A stretch of 64,000 nt of DNA. Source: Ananas comosus. Its lineage: Eukaryota; Streptophyta; Magnoliopsida; Poales; Bromeliaceae. Numbering within the stretch: the stretch's first letter is position 1; every line of letters begins with the position of its first letter. A program made the translations under genes and the position numbers. A model generated the notes under the pieces. The model searched no databases. It saw nothing but the letters and a program-made list of their open reading frames with translations, and had not been told where the DNA came from. The DNA lies in assembly GCF_001540865.1 (NCBI RefSeq), contig NC_033625.1:12010640-12074639 (forward strand), read 5' to 3'. Below are positions 34,101-44,890 of this stretch, piece by piece.

Positions 34101-34791
34101 GCCTAATCTTGGTTTCCTGCCCTCGACCTATCCTATGGCACATCTGGAACTCGATCATCTTACCACTCTGTCCAACTGCATCAATTTATCGACAAGTGAT
34201 CCCGACGTGTTCAGCTGGAGGTGGACCACCACAGGAGCGTTCTCTGTGAGCAGCGCAGCGGAGTTTATACTTTACGATGGAGTCATTGATTGTAATCTAC
34301 CTTTCCTCTGGAAACTCAAAATTCCGTTAAAAGTGAAGCTATTTATTTGGCTAGCAGAGAAAAACAAGATCTTGACAGCTGAAAATCTACTCAAGCGTGG
34401 ATGGCACGGGCCGACGATTTGTGTATTATGCAACTCAGACGCCGAAACTACACAACACCTCTTACTTTTGTGCAGGTATGCTTCCTCGGTGTGGAACGGC
34501 CTTCGGCGACGTATTGCTTCCCCTCCTCCCAGTAGACAGCCACTACCAAGTAGCTTCGCTTCTCGATGGAGATGGCTTAGGCAGCTAGCTACTGGCCAGA
34601 ATCTATTTGACTTAGACCTTGCCATCGCAGCGACTTTTTGGGAAATTTGGAATGAACGGAACAGAAGATTATTCGAAAATCGACGGATCTCAAGCGAGGC
34701 CCTGGCTAATCGCATTGTTGATACGGCTCGATCCTGGAAGAAGGGATGTCGCTCCATCGGCATCCATGTGCATAATCAGCTCGGGTCTTAA
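31153..34791 (+). CDS. LINE ORF2: endonuclease-reverse transcriptase
   Basis: 1,212 residues if translation starts at MARNRVFRFLTWNVRGLND (31153). The frame is open upstream to 30832, but the endonuclease domain begins here. The apurinic-type endonuclease (about 8-235) has N14, LQET (E42), GDFN (D147) and SDH (D230-H231) and would nick target DNA. The reverse transcriptase (about 460-750) shows APDKAPGPDGFP, DLRPISL, KIDFDRAFDHINW, LRQGDPLSPLLF and the catalytic YFADD (689-693). A zf-RVT zinc-binding region lies at about 1020-1115 (FSWRWTTTGAFSV ... CVLCNSDAETTQHLLLLC). No RNase H domain is seen. It works by target-primed reverse transcription in the nucleus. All key residues are present. Confidence 0.95.
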   Translation: MARNRVFRFLTWNVRGLNDQNKCSVVRSFIRFSKVSVVCLQETKLSSTSLDKFRSFCGFHLQEFRTLDAAGTRGGLLTAWNSYLFDCAQHWNGSHTLNVLLQRKADGTFFLITNVYGPTGNSPKTPLFLELRHIANFSRGLWTALGDFNVLLSLNDKNGLPSNTADILAFREAISDAGLLDLPILNKSFTWSNGRRNPTLERLDRALISQDWLLRFPRSTLKALPRPRSDHTPLVLSAWTFVPTPRIFRFESCWLHASTLSSVVATAWNAAPAGEDSASTFCSKLDRVRRDLQLWSRDFSSSFKRQTSSCLQWLHWLDAAEERRVLSIPECRLRPKIKIRYEELCLIEETKWKQRSRIHWLREGDANTKFFHLSASRRKSRNAISQLSDGTTALSSHDAIANHLFSYYLNLIGSAHRSSSSINFSLLFDDTPVDLSSLHAPFSEDEVRSAVFACAPDKAPGPDGFPLLFYHRFWALLKSDVMKIFESLFAGSLDAGGINSSWICPIPKKPTILVARDLRPISLVHSMAKILSKVLATRLQSVLHLLINPFQTAFIRGRHILDNFYCAHFLIHHLHASKKQAALFKIDFDRAFDHINWAFLLDLLIARGFSSRWTGWISALLSSSSSAVLLNGVPGSSFQCRRGLRQGDPLSPLLFDLCVDVLFRLFDKAVLSGNLPGVGIGDVTIHSLYFADDALLFFDGSVRSAVVIKCILEAFSANSGLKINFHKSSLTPINLPVDRASALASCFNCPIQAFPLQYLGLPLSPTPPRRMDYVPLIEKVDNRLAGWKCSTLSRGGRLILLNSVLSSMPTYFCSAFALPAWVVTKLERTRQSFFWKGKTSTSGFHCLLSWGRVCRSKKTGGVGIRSIRATNSALLMRGLWKFLTSINLPWTQLLKLKHYKRRPVAALTSVPYSCSPIWRYMLSQSAPFLSSLDVVIGDGKATPFWKVRWCGDISLQYRFPTLFAAAPNTNISVSSWILRFANQPNLGFLPSTYPMAHLELDHLTTLSNCINLSTSDPDVFSWRWTTTGAFSVSSAAEFILYDGVIDCNLPFLWKLKIPLKVKLFIWLAEKNKILTAENLLKRGWHGPTICVLCNSDAETTQHLLLLCRYASSVWNGLRRRIASPPPSRQPLPSSFASRWRWLRQLATGQNLFDLDLAIAATFWEIWNERNRRLFENRRISSEALANRIVDTARSWKKGCRSIGIHVHNQLGS

Positions 34792-35256
34792 TCACCATTA
34801 ATAGCTCCTCTATTTAACTGCTTGGTGCTTAGCTTGTTAATCCTTTTGTCTATGATCTTTGTTTCCCTCGATCCTACTCTTATCCCTGCTTTGTTCTTGT
34901 ATTGGGTACTGTTTTGCTCCCTTCCTATTGGGGCTTTCTAGGAGATCTCTGTCAGCTGTTTCGATTGTCCATTGTGGAGTGCTTTCATCCTCCCTGTAAT
35001 CTCTTCACCTTTGTAAAATAGGGTTTACCCCTGTTTAATCAAAAAAAGTTTACTAGACGAAAATGTATGGCGAGTCTCGGCTAAGCAGGGTCTGAAAGAT
35101 AAAGTGACCGGCTATGCCAGGGTCTCCTATGTGTGTGATTGGACTGACGTCCTTGGGTATATAAAAGACTTAGACACTAGTAATAATAATTGGGCTTAAA
35201 CATTTTGGGCTAGTGTTTGGGCTCAACGAATTATTGTTGCTAGTGGGCTGGATCGT

Positions 35257-35287
35257 TCTCTCTCTCTCTCTTTCTCTCTCTCTCTCG
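35257..35287. repeat. CT microsatellite
   Basis: A TCTC run with one TTT interruption replaces the expected last bases (ACA) of the TRIM 3' LTR. Confidence 0.85.
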
Positions 35288-36068
35288 TACATGTATTTAT
35301 ATATTCTAGTGTATTTCAATTTTGTGGATAAGACTATGATGTTTATTTTTTACTTTGTTACTCCGTAGTTTAAAAATTTATACTTAACTACATTATGGTT
35401 TAGCACATTGTTTACTTTGGTATCCTATGATTTTTTTTTAAAAAAAATTTTGTTTTGCCATCCTATTTGATATAGAATTTTTGATGAAATAAAATTAAGT
35501 TACAGTAGAAAAACTTGCAACTTTTTATACTACGGAGTGACAAAGTGAAAATGCACTGTACCATAATGAGGGCAATTGAAAGTTTACTCTAAAATAAAAA
35601 AATAGTGCTAGAATTACAACTCATCTTGAATTGCAATTTCATAACTCTTATTATCCAATTGTTCTCTTCCCTCTACCTATCTTATCACTTCTTTTTTCTA
35701 ATACTAAAAACACAGAAGGGCTAGAAAAACCTACGGCCCTTAAATGGGGGGTTGCTGGATTAAAATCCTTTTTGGCTGTCGACCTTAGCATTTCTTAAAA
35801 TAAAATTGAGTCCATCTTTACTTTTATTATTTGTTAGTTTACAAATTTATTTTGAAAAAAAAAAAGAAATAATTTCTTTAGAAGTATAAATTTTTTAAAT
35901 AATCAGTTTTTCATCAGTTAGTCTAATCACGTGTAAAGTTTTAACTTAGAGAAAAAAAAAAATACTAGTCTGAGTAAACAAGTAATTAATTTATCACTTA
36001 AATATTTTAATTATATTTTTTGGCAACTCCAAAAGTTAATTTCTAACTCAGTGGCTTTTACAATGAAA
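35288..36068. other. AT-rich sequence, no gene seen
   Basis: No supported frame or element end; poly-A and poly-T tracts throughout. Confidence 0.35.
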
Positions 36069-36168
36069 NNNNNNNNNNNNNNNNNNNNNNNNNNNNNNNN
36101 NNNNNNNNNNNNNNNNNNNNNNNNNNNNNNNNNNNNNNNNNNNNNNNNNNNNNNNNNNNNNNNNNNNN
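36069..36168. other. Assembly gap (100 N)
   Basis: Exactly 100 N, the usual placeholder for a gap of unknown size. The reading frame crossing it (36011-36208) is meaningless. Confidence 0.99.
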
Positions 36169-37165
36169 TTAGATTGGGTGTTTTGATATATGCGACCGGT
36201 TGATGCATACGTACAGTCTTGCTTTATAGTCGTCTTGCTACTATAGTGTTTATCCAGGTTTGCTTTCTATTCCAGTTACAGTAGCGGTAGCCGTTATGCA
36301 GTTTAGTTCCTTCGCACCCTTGTCTTGCTATTATAGTCGGATATCTCTGCATGTACGCTTGTCGTTCTATTTACAGTAGCGGTAGTTGTTCTTGCATATC
36401 TATATCTCTTTCGTTGTGATCGTTGCTACTGTATTCCACTTACGTATATACTATTGTTTATTTTCCTAATCCGGTGAGTACTCGTCGCCCTCGTCAGCTT
36501 GCGGTACCCACTGGGAGGGGAGACATGTTTACATGTTCTCACCTCCCCCACTATTTTTCAGGTATTGCAGGCGTTGAATTTTGGGACGAGACGTGAGGTA
36601 CGTTCAGGTATTGCAGGCGATGAGTTTTGGGACGAGACGTGAGGTACGTTCGTAGCGGTCGATAGAGCTTCCGACCCAGATTATCGGTTTAGTTTTATCC
36701 CTACTATTCTGTTGTTATAGCTTAGTCAGTTTATATGGTTCAGTTAGATGATCATACTTGATGTTTGAATGTAATAAAAAGGATTTCTGGATTTGGTAAA
36801 AATAAAAAGTTTCCTACCCCTGCGTGGTAGAATTATATAAAAGATAAGTTCGCGTTATGGAACAGTTTTCAAAAAGATTTTCGTGACTTTTTTTAAACAT
36901 CGAATGTAAAACTACGGTGTGAATGGTGAATGTATGATGTTAATAGGCTATCTATATATTCATTTAGTTGCTGGTTGTTATACTGTTTGTAATTGTCTTG
37001 TGCGATCGCGTGCAAATACAGGGGAGACTTCTGTCCGTAGTGAACAATGAGATTCCTCTGTATTTTGCTGGTAACCTGGCATAACTCTGGGTCAGTTTTC
37101 AAAAAAAAATTTTTAAACGCTTTTCCGCTGTGTTTCAAACTAAAAGGGGACCCCGGGGCGTGACA
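36169..37165 (+). mobile_element. 3' part of a family B LTR
   Basis: Starts directly after the gap and aligns with 47041-47821. Shared landmarks are tTTAGATTGGGT, CGGTACCCACTGGGAGGGGA (about 36503), GGGACGAGACGTGAGGTACG, GATAGAGCTTCCGACCCAG, GCAAATACAGGGGAGACT and the end GGGGCGTGACA (37165). A short local duplication of the 'ttttcaggtattgcaggcg..gggacgagacgtgaggtacgttc' segment lies at about 36560-36650. The 5' part is lost in the gap. Non-coding. Confidence 0.75.
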
Positions 37166-37585
37166 ATGCTACAGTTGACCTATTGGTGTACTTCGCCACT
37201 CTTGGTGGCGTACCCACTGGGAACTATTGTTTAATAGTTCTCACGCCCTTTTTGTTGTTGTTTTTACAGAGCCTTCCACAGCGGGTAAGGCTAGGGTCCC
37301 TGGCGAGGGGTCAGCGACTAGCTAGAGCTTCCTCAATGTTAGATAGCTGGAACCACTTCAACTTTTCTAGTTTTGTGCTATAAATTATAGTTGTTCTTAC
37401 CTGTTGTAATAGGATGTTGTGTTGTATAAGTTTCCTATATTTGTAAGTTATGCTCTGATTACCTAGTTAGAATCGATTGCTTGTTTATTCTCTTTGTAGA
37501 CGCCTGGTGTACATTGTGGTAGTTGATGTACACGGCGGGTCTGTGCACATTACTGTGAGCTTCCGCTGAAGTCCAGGGCGTGACA
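37166..37585 (+). mobile_element. End of another LTR family (C)
   Basis: Ends GTCCAGGGCGTGACA (37571-37585) and contains GGCGTACCCACTGGGAACTA, a shorter relative of the family B motif. Part also resembles 5560-5640 in family A (AGTTCTCAYGYCCTTTKTTG...AGAGCCTTCCAC). It is probably the 3' end of an older LTR into which the family B LTR inserted. Confidence 0.55.
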
Positions 37586-38284
37586 TTTACGTATTAATTT
37601 GCACTAATTTAGAAAATTAATTGATTAACCAAATTTATGCATTAATTAGGCATTAATTTAGGCATATACTTTTAATGTTTTAGTGTTTCTAAAATTATGC
37701 ATTAATTTAAATTATAAGAATTTTAGAAAAGTTTTATTTCTAAATACGATGAATTTCAAATTTAAATATTAAATATTTAAAATTTAAAAGTGAAATTTAA
37801 ATTAGAGGAATTTTATATTACTATTTTAAAAAATTGTAATTATAAATATTTTAATTCAACATATTTAATATGTTTAAGAAACTTTTAAATTTCTATTGTT
37901 TAGACATTGATTTTGTATCACTTATTTAAAAAATTTTGAATGTAGGTTAAAATAATGCCACACACATTTTCCATCAGAATATTGTTTTCTGATCCATTAG
38001 CCATCGTAAATTTCAACAAGTTATTACTATCAAAACTAATAAAAAATTAATATCCTATTATATGATAAAATTTGAAAATTCTCAGATCGAACTAGAAAAA
38101 AATTAACTAACAAATTAAATCACAAAATAATCTAAATTTCATTCTTATATTATTAAAAAAGGATTTAGAAAGCAATATGTATGGAAAGAAATTTTAATGC
38201 ATAGTTTCTTAAAATTAAACTCATTTGCAATATTAAACAAATAAACAAAGAGAAAAAAAACAAAGAGAAAATAAAAATTTTAAA
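37586..38284. other. Very AT-rich sequence, no gene seen
   Basis: Long A/T runs and no supported frame. Confidence 0.35.
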
Positions 38285-38475
38285 AATATAGTAGATATAA
38301 AATGACTAAATTGCCCATGTATTAAAAGACAAAAATACTCTTTTTTGAGGTACCTGATAACCGGTACCTCTCCCAAAGTGACCTGCTATTGCAGGTGACA
38401 ATTTAAAAAAAATTAAATCTGAACCGTTGAATACGCGTGAATGAACGGTAACAAAAAAAAAGTATAGAAGCATTA
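38285..38475. repeat. Dispersed AT-rich repeat, copy 2
   Basis: Aligns with 3800-3985. The block GGTACCTGATAACCGGTACC is itself palindromic-like, and AAGTGACCTGCTATTGCAGG follows. Confidence 0.55.
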
Positions 38476-38737
38476 CTCTAATAATTATTATCTAATTATA
38501 AATAATTAATTATAAATAAATAATTATTTTATTATTTTATTATTTAAGCAATAGATAATGATTTAAATATATTAACTAGATTAATTAATAATTTACTATC
38601 ATTAAAATTAAATTTAGACTTTAATTAACCTTGTTCTCATCCAGGAACAAGCTTGTTCCAAGAAAAAGGTGGAACAGCAGTTCCAGCCTTATACCTGCTA
38701 GTTCTAGAAATACGGGAACTACTATTCTCGGGTACAA

Positions 38738-38810
38738 AACGCTGCGTTTGAGAACAAAGGGGGGAACAAGAGCTTATTCTCCCCCTTGTTCCCGAACCAA
38801 ACGCTACCTT
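38738..38810. mobile_element. Short Tourist-like TIR pair
   Basis: CGCTGCGTTTGAGAACAAAG (about 38740) is mirrored by CTTGTTCCCGAACCAAACGC TACC (to 38807), followed by TTA. This is the terminal style of PIF/Harbinger MITEs. Neighbouring 'gttcca' motifs at 38640-38735 suggest a second, older copy. Confidence 0.4.
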
Positions 38811-38814
38811 AAAG

Positions 38815-39440
38815 TTTTTAGTTCCTTGCTTTTCATTAGCTTCAAAATTTTGCTGAATTGACATTGATTATGTATTACTATGTTGCTCCATAGTATCCTG
38901 TTGTGGCTACATGATTAAACTAGTCAACTAACTAAAATATAAATAAAATTACAATATATATAAATCATATATATAACAAAATACACTGAATATTAAAATA
39001 AAATACAAATCGAATTTTAATCAAACATGAAAATCAAAGTACATATTGATTTCTAAAAAAAATCATCATATCAAATTTCAAAACAAGATACATTACACAG
39101 CAAATTTCATTGCACACCACATACTAAAATACACAGTAAGTATTAAAACCATAAAATAAAAGTACAAACTATATTCCATCCAAAATACAACATCACCATA
39201 AATATTAAAGTGTATAGCAACTTACATATCCAAAAACATAATAATATATAACTTGAAGCTACCTTTTCTAATATATATGTATATAACTTTACCCAAGGTT
39301 TATATCAGAGCTGTCTATACAAAAGTTGAAAAGTTCAACAATACATATCAAATAGAACCATAATCTCTTTTCCACATTTGATTGGCAAGTTGATCCCTTA
39401 AGGCCGCCCACTCCCAATTTTCTTCTCTTTGTTCTCATGT
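38815..39440. other. AT-rich sequence beside the transposase
   Basis: No gene seen; may be the downstream untranslated part of the PIF/Harbinger element. Confidence 0.3.
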
Positions 39441-39447
39441 CGATCTA

Positions 39448-40620
39448 GCACATGGATTTGAGTGAGTTTACAGTTTCCTTTCTACAGCTCTCACAATTCG
39501 ATCCCTAGGTGATACACCTATTATGAAATTATGCAAGATACAACACACAAGAACTAGAGCAACCTGCGTTGGCTATCTAAAATGCGGATAACATGTTAAA
39601 ATTCTAAATCGCTGTTTCAGGATTCCAAACGCACGTTCTATGGTTGTTCTTAGTGAGGAGTGTCGTAGGTTGAATAGTTCCTTTGAGTTAGTTGGAGGAT
39701 TATCTTCGCTAAAATCTTTCAAGTGATATCGAGTACTACGGTAAGGAGAAATGAAACCTTTTTTTGTGAAATATCCTACATCAACAAGAAAGTATTTCCC
39801 TATATTTCACAACAACCACTACTTAGTTAATGAACTTAATAAAAGGATAATTAGGATTAGAATTAATTCAATTATTAGTGACCTACCTTCTGGAACTATA
39901 AGTCCATTTGGTCTCTCCAACGCATTGCGTAGAACAGTACAATTATTAGCTGATCCTTCCCAACCAGCCAATATATAGGAAAATATTAAATCAAATCTAA
40001 CAATGCCCATAATATTTTGAGTAGGTCCTTGGTACCGTCCACGAAATCGACCAACAATGCTACTAGGTACTCTAGCTGGCACATGCATGTGTACCATCTA
40101 TTGCCCCTATACAATCCCGCAACGTAAGATCATGCATCTCGATTTACCATTATCAATTTAAATAAAAAATTTATTAATCACTCTTAATTATAATAAAAAT
40201 ACCTTAAAATATGTCCAAAATCTGAAATTATTTTTTATTTTGTCTGGTATTGTCGCGTCAGGTGGAAGACATAAGCTCGTCTTTGAGAGATGCAATAGCA
40301 TTCAATGCCTTTTTAAAATATCTGCTAACGGTCTCACCCGAACGACTAAAATTATGCCCAATTACTCTATTTTTCTGATTATGCCCAATTGTGTGTAAGA
40401 ACATCATTAATTGTTCCTCGACTGAAACATGGATAGAATCACATAGTAGGTGCCTTCCTCTGATCATTTTGCTCAAGTGATAAAAGGATTTTCTATCCAT
40501 TCTAATCATAGCAATAGAAATTCTATCACTGTGACGGATTCTATTTAGATAAGTTTGTCTATCCAAATCATTATATGTGGATAATGTTTTAGGAATTAAT
40601 GCTTGAATTTTTTTGTACAA
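39448..40620 (-). pseudogene. PIF/Harbinger transposase (DDE_Tnp_4 type), broken
   Basis: Minus-strand pieces run in order. An N-terminal helix-turn-helix region lies at 40620-40258 (MIRMDRKSFYHLSKMIRG; SVEEQLMMFLHTIGHNQKNR; SRSGETVSRYFKKAL). An intron-like gap follows (about 40203-40140, donor GTATTT). The catalytic core then has GAIDGTH (first Asp at 40098), SSIVGRFRGRYQGPTQNI and FSYILAGWEGSANN. A second intron-like gap (about 39885-39800, donor GTAGGT) leads to FLVDVGYFTKKGF and TTIERAFGILKQRFRIL (Glu at 39638). Where the family has the second catalytic Asp (SANDC), this copy reads Asn (39944-39942), and an in-frame stop follows CYPHFR. The protein would act as a nuclear transposase; this copy looks dead. 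Confidence 0.85.
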
Positions 40621-42282
40621 CTTTCGCTATTGCTACACAAATAAACAAAAAGGCAACTTTTATAAAATCTTCAGATTGATGGAGGGCATCCTCCATGTGC
40701 AAATCCATCTACAAAAAGAATAATATTATATTGGTAGTAGATAAATTTTGAAGTTATATATATATATATAGCTGATCATGCAAATAAAGTTCACCAAAAT
40801 TGAGATAAGTTTGAGATAGTTTTAAAAGACAAGCAGGTTACCAAAGATGCAAGCAAATTTAAAACAGTTTCAAACGATAACTAGATGAAAATTTTAAACC
40901 ACAAAGTCATATAGATAGAATCGCAAACAATATAAAGTATAAGTTGCACTATTGATAATCGCAAAATTTAAAAGAAATAGAATTAGGGAAAATAAACTTA
41001 ACAGAGTAAGTGCCAAAGCATATTATAAATATTTAAAAAATTAACATAAAAATGTACAAAACTTATCTCTACTATCATCCGTTTGATCTAGCTATCAAAT
41101 TTTAAAAAATTTTGGTTTTTCTACCTAGCCTAGTAATTTATTTGATTTGAACCAAGTAATAATTTTCAACTTCTAAATTTAAATACGTCATTTGTCTTTA
41201 CCGGCTAAATTAGCATGATAAATGTAAACAATCAACTTTTAAATTTTATACTGGAAGAACCATCAAATGACGTAAATCAAACAAATTGAAAGGTTAGGTT
41301 GTAAAATTAAATTTTTAAAGAGTTGAATAGTCAAATCAAAATGGTCTATAATTCAACTAAATTCTATGCATTTTTAACTAAAAAAAAGAAATTATGAAAT
41401 GTTATCTTGTAATAGCCATTGATAGTAATTAATTAAGACGCATTGCGAATATACATTCTAATCAAAGTGTTATATAGGAATAACAAGAAGATACTGCTAG
41501 TTGGGAGTAAAAAAAAGGAATATATAAAAATGCACAGTATATATTCAAATTATCTATGTGGAATTCATAGAAAAAATGAAATAAAAATGTATAATAGAAA
41601 ATGAAATACTGAGAAAGAGGCATATTTTGATTGTACAAACTCATCAATAGTTCTAAAGTTTATTATATTCTATAAATAGGATTTCTATTTATTTCTACTA
41701 ATTGCACAAAAATCCTCTAATAAAAGAAAGAGAATGGCAGCTAAAGTCTCTATTTTAAAAACCTTGACCTAAGCAAAATCAAGTATAGAGACTTGGATTT
41801 AAATATTTTGATCATTCTTGCTCTTGGGTCAAAATGGAATTAATGTAAATTTAAATTCATAAATACTACCTATAATTCAAATAGGAAAAAAAATATTTAT
41901 GGGCAAAGAGAGAAAGGGATAGATCTTTAAAGCTATTGGAGTCAGAGAAAGGATGAGGAAAAAAAAAAAAATTATCTCGTTCTTGATTTGAAGAGGAGGA
42001 AACTGTAGGTGTGTTTTTGAGGGTTTGAGAGAGAGGTGAGTAGTGTGAGAGACAAGTATTTTGCAAGGTGGTGATTTTAGCGTAGGAAAGGGAAAAGATA
42101 TTTTCTTTTCCCGTGCGTAGCTCGCTCCGCTTTTCGTTTTCCGCCTCCGCCAGGCGAAAAACGAAAGACCACATTTTCCCTAAAATATGTAAACGTAGTT
42201 TTCCTTGAAAAAAATTACGCCCAACCAAATAGTCGGAAAACCATTTTTCAATTGAAAAACTATTTTCGGCCTATTTTTATAT
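40621..42282. other. AT-rich sequence upstream of the transposase
   Basis: No recognised gene. It may include the 5' region of the PIF/Harbinger element and its missing Myb-like partner gene, of which I see no trace. The ORF at 41866-42228 (minus) is unlike any family I know. Confidence 0.3.
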
Positions 42283-42301
42283 GGAACCAAACAGGGCCTT
42301 A
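42283..42301. repeat. Candidate PIF/Harbinger terminus with TTA
   Basis: GGAACCAAACAGGGCC (42283-42298) is the inverse of GGCCCTGTTTGGTTCC, a common terminus of PIF/Harbinger elements in plants, followed by TTA. A matching left terminus was not found, so linkage to the transposase at 39.4-40.6 kb is uncertain. Confidence 0.45.
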
Positions 42302-43954
42302 CTGTAAATGTTGAACGCAGCAGAAGAATACGTTCGTACCTTTTGCAGAAGCGACTCGCAATAAAATGCGATGAGTCCGGATCGTGGAGATTGATTCACG
42401 TGTCCTTAGATCGTACACGAAGATCTTCTAACGCTCCAACACTCGCGGTAGATCGAACTACGAATAAGCACAATCTCTAATCCACCGTTCAAGACCTTCT
42501 AGAATAATAGGTTAATGGAGAATGTGGTTTCTCTCTCTAGTAAAATGACTCACAAATTACTCACGAATTTACGAGTATTTTTCTCTATTTTTTCCTTCTT
42601 TGTCTCTATGAGAGAATAAACCATATATTTATGAGAGATCCCAAACCCTAATAGATAAGTAAAAGATTAGGCTGAATCGGTTTATAATTATTATCCTAAT
42701 ATGGATCGAATATATCTCTAATTAGCTTTCCAATTTAAAAGCGAGATTAATCCTAGTCTAATTAGACAACATAATAACCGTCGGATCGAGCCCGATCATG
42801 GGCGCACCCGATTTGGTTTAACCGAATGCCAACATCTCCTACTCGCACATGACGGGATCTATGTCATCGTAACCACTTCCTCAATATTACACCACTATTT
42901 ATTCCATTCACACAGAAAAATGAACAGTGCGACCGCCGAATCAACCTATATTTTGATAGCTCTATACTAGAAACCGCATACGGCCAGCATAAAGACATTA
43001 ACCCTCAAAAGAAAATATTAGACTCGTGATACTCTAAACTATTGGATTACATAGGTTCAACATCTCTAATCCCTCAAAGAGTCATTGCTAACCTCTATTG
43101 TGCACATTATCGTACTATACTCATGATTGTCTCGCTATACTGAAACGACACAACCTATCGACAATGAATCAAAGTGTATCAATATAATTCAACTAATCTT
43201 CCTTGAACCTTCATGCCACTAAGTTGATAACTGATTGCTTTCCCAGCAACGCTTTGTAAGGATTGAGATTTTGACAGTGCAACTTAACTCTCTGTTGATG
43301 ATGTTTATGTGTGTAATTTAATTACATAAGCACTCGTCAAGTTTCAGGAGAATCTGAGCTAGAACGGAGAAGTTACGCGATCTCCAAGTTTTCACTTAAG
43401 TGAATAGTAACTCGATTTTTCCGGAGAAGCCACGACGTGAAGTTGGCTTCAGGCTTGTACCGAACTCCGTTCATAGCGGTCCAATAGCTCGTTTCGATCG
43501 GTTCGGCTATTCTGGAACCAGTGGCACTGACGGATTTGAGTTCTGATGCACGGTTGTCGAGAAAACGGGGTTTGATCGGTTTACATATAGAAATATATGT
43601 GGTTTTGTAGTTGAATCCGATGAGGGTGGGTTTCGTCGTGAATCGGAACCCAAATCGGATGAAACGAAATACTAGATTCGATACACCAGTCGTGTTGAGC
43701 GTGCTGACGCGACCCGTTCGGAAATCCGACGGACGGATTTTCGGGAATCGCCAATTGTTCGCTAGGGGGTTGAAATTGGCAAAACGGAAAGATTGAGGAA
43801 AACCTAATATTTTATGTACCGTTTTGCGTGATTTCTGACGTTGAGGTGCATACGCGCAAGTTGCACGGGCTGGCAAGGACTGGATTGAAATTAATCAGCT
43901 TTGAGGGACCTTTTTGCAAAATACATACATAATTATATGATGCAACTAGGGTTT

Positions 43955-44890
43955 CATGGTGAAACCCTAGCTCCTGGGCTTCTCCTCAGCCGAACTGAAC
44001 CCTAGCCGACCTAAGCTCGACCCAGCCCTTGCCGTGCTCGCACCTCCGCCGTCGGCGAGCAACCCCGGCCGCCGGAAAAAGGCTAGCAATTGCTTTCCTC
44101 CATCTTCCTCTCCACCGTGCTGTTTATTTCCTGGCCATGGATCACCCTGAGGTCGTCCACTAGAGTCGTGCCCCCTCCCCTTGCCAGGGCCCAACCTCCG
44201 GCAGCTCCCCCGCCGGTCCGCGCCGCCGCCGCGCGCCGCCGTCGCAGCCTGGGCGACCCGCGGCCAGCAGGAGCCAGCTCTGGCCGAGGCAACCTTGCAT
44301 TTTCCTCCCCGCGCCGCCACCGCCCGGGACCACGTCGGGGACCTTCCTCGAGACCCTCCGGCACCTCCGCGTCCGGCCGGAGTGGTCGCCGCCGCCGCTG
44401 CGCGGCTAGGGCGTCGCCGCGGCTACCCTCTGGCAGAACTGAGTTCGGGCGGCCGAGCTTGGGTCGTGGGCCATCACTGCCGTCGCTGCCGCATCCCTTC
44501 TCCTCCTCCGACCTCAGGTGACTTCTCGCCGCCGCACCGAGGTGCCCCGATCGCCGCCGAGGCCGGCGCGGAAACCCGAGCCCGAGCGCGGCTCATGCGG
44601 GCTTGTGTTGCACCGCCGCCGCCACCGCCGCCTCTCGCCGCCGGGCGGCGCGAGCACTGGCCCTCCCTGGCCTACCGCACTCGCCCTCTGCCGGCGCGGT
44701 CGCCGCCGAAGCCTCCGCCGGCCGAGCTTGGGGCCGAGCTCCCCTTCACCTCGTACGGCTAGGGCATCATCGCCCGTCGTTGCCGCCGCCTCCTGTCGCC
44801 GCCCAGCACACGCCCCGACCCCTCCCTGTCGTCAGCACCTTCCTTACGCCGGCGCGCCTGCTTCCCGGCCGCCGCCGGCCGTACCGTAGC
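43955..44890 (+). other. GC-rich leader of the family B LTR
   Basis: This ~0.9-kb stretch is extremely rich in C and G (gccgccgcc, ccgcgcc) and is open in several frames on both strands (for example 44090-44521, 44181-44762, 44518-44889), giving Pro/Arg/Ala-rich peptides. Several overlapping open frames in GC-rich DNA are expected by composition and none resembles a known protein. It sits where an LTR R-U5 leader would be. GGTAAG and AG sites near 44903 could be splice signals. Confidence 0.55.

Larger units (their letters stand above)
28911..35046 (+). mobile_element. Apparently full-coding L1-type LINE with TSD
   Basis: Flanked by AGTTTACTAGACGA(A) at 28897-28911 and 35047-35061, a 14-15 bp TSD, within the TRIM interior. 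It ends in a short A-run (35040-35046) and carries two long intact ORFs (ORF1 28938-31112, ORF2 31153-34791) plus a 255-bp 3' UTR (34792-35046). Only 27 bp precede ORF1, so the 5' UTR is very short or slightly truncated. Intact frames and a perfect TSD suggest a young insertion, and the machinery for retrotransposition is present in sequence. Confidence 0.95.
28729..35257 (+). mobile_element. Second TRIM copy, split by a LINE and 3'-truncated
   Basis: A 153-bp LTR (28729-28881; TGTCACACCC to CGTTACA) is followed directly by the primer-binding site TGGTATCAGAG (28884-28894), as in the TRIM at 18102-18635. The interior is cut by the LINE (28911-35046). It continues at 35062 with aaatgtatggcgagtctcgg, matching the interior of the other copy. 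The downstream LTR has lost its first half by deletion (the join lies near 35150-35156; only TATATAAAAGAC onward remains), and its last bases run into a CT microsatellite. It is non-coding. Confidence 0.85.

Noticed and set aside
29037..34763. Long minus-strand frames across the LINE
   Set aside because: They are shadows of ORF1/ORF2 codon usage and encode no known domains.
36011..36208. Open frame across the 100-N gap
   Set aside because: Artefact of reading Ns as open sequence.
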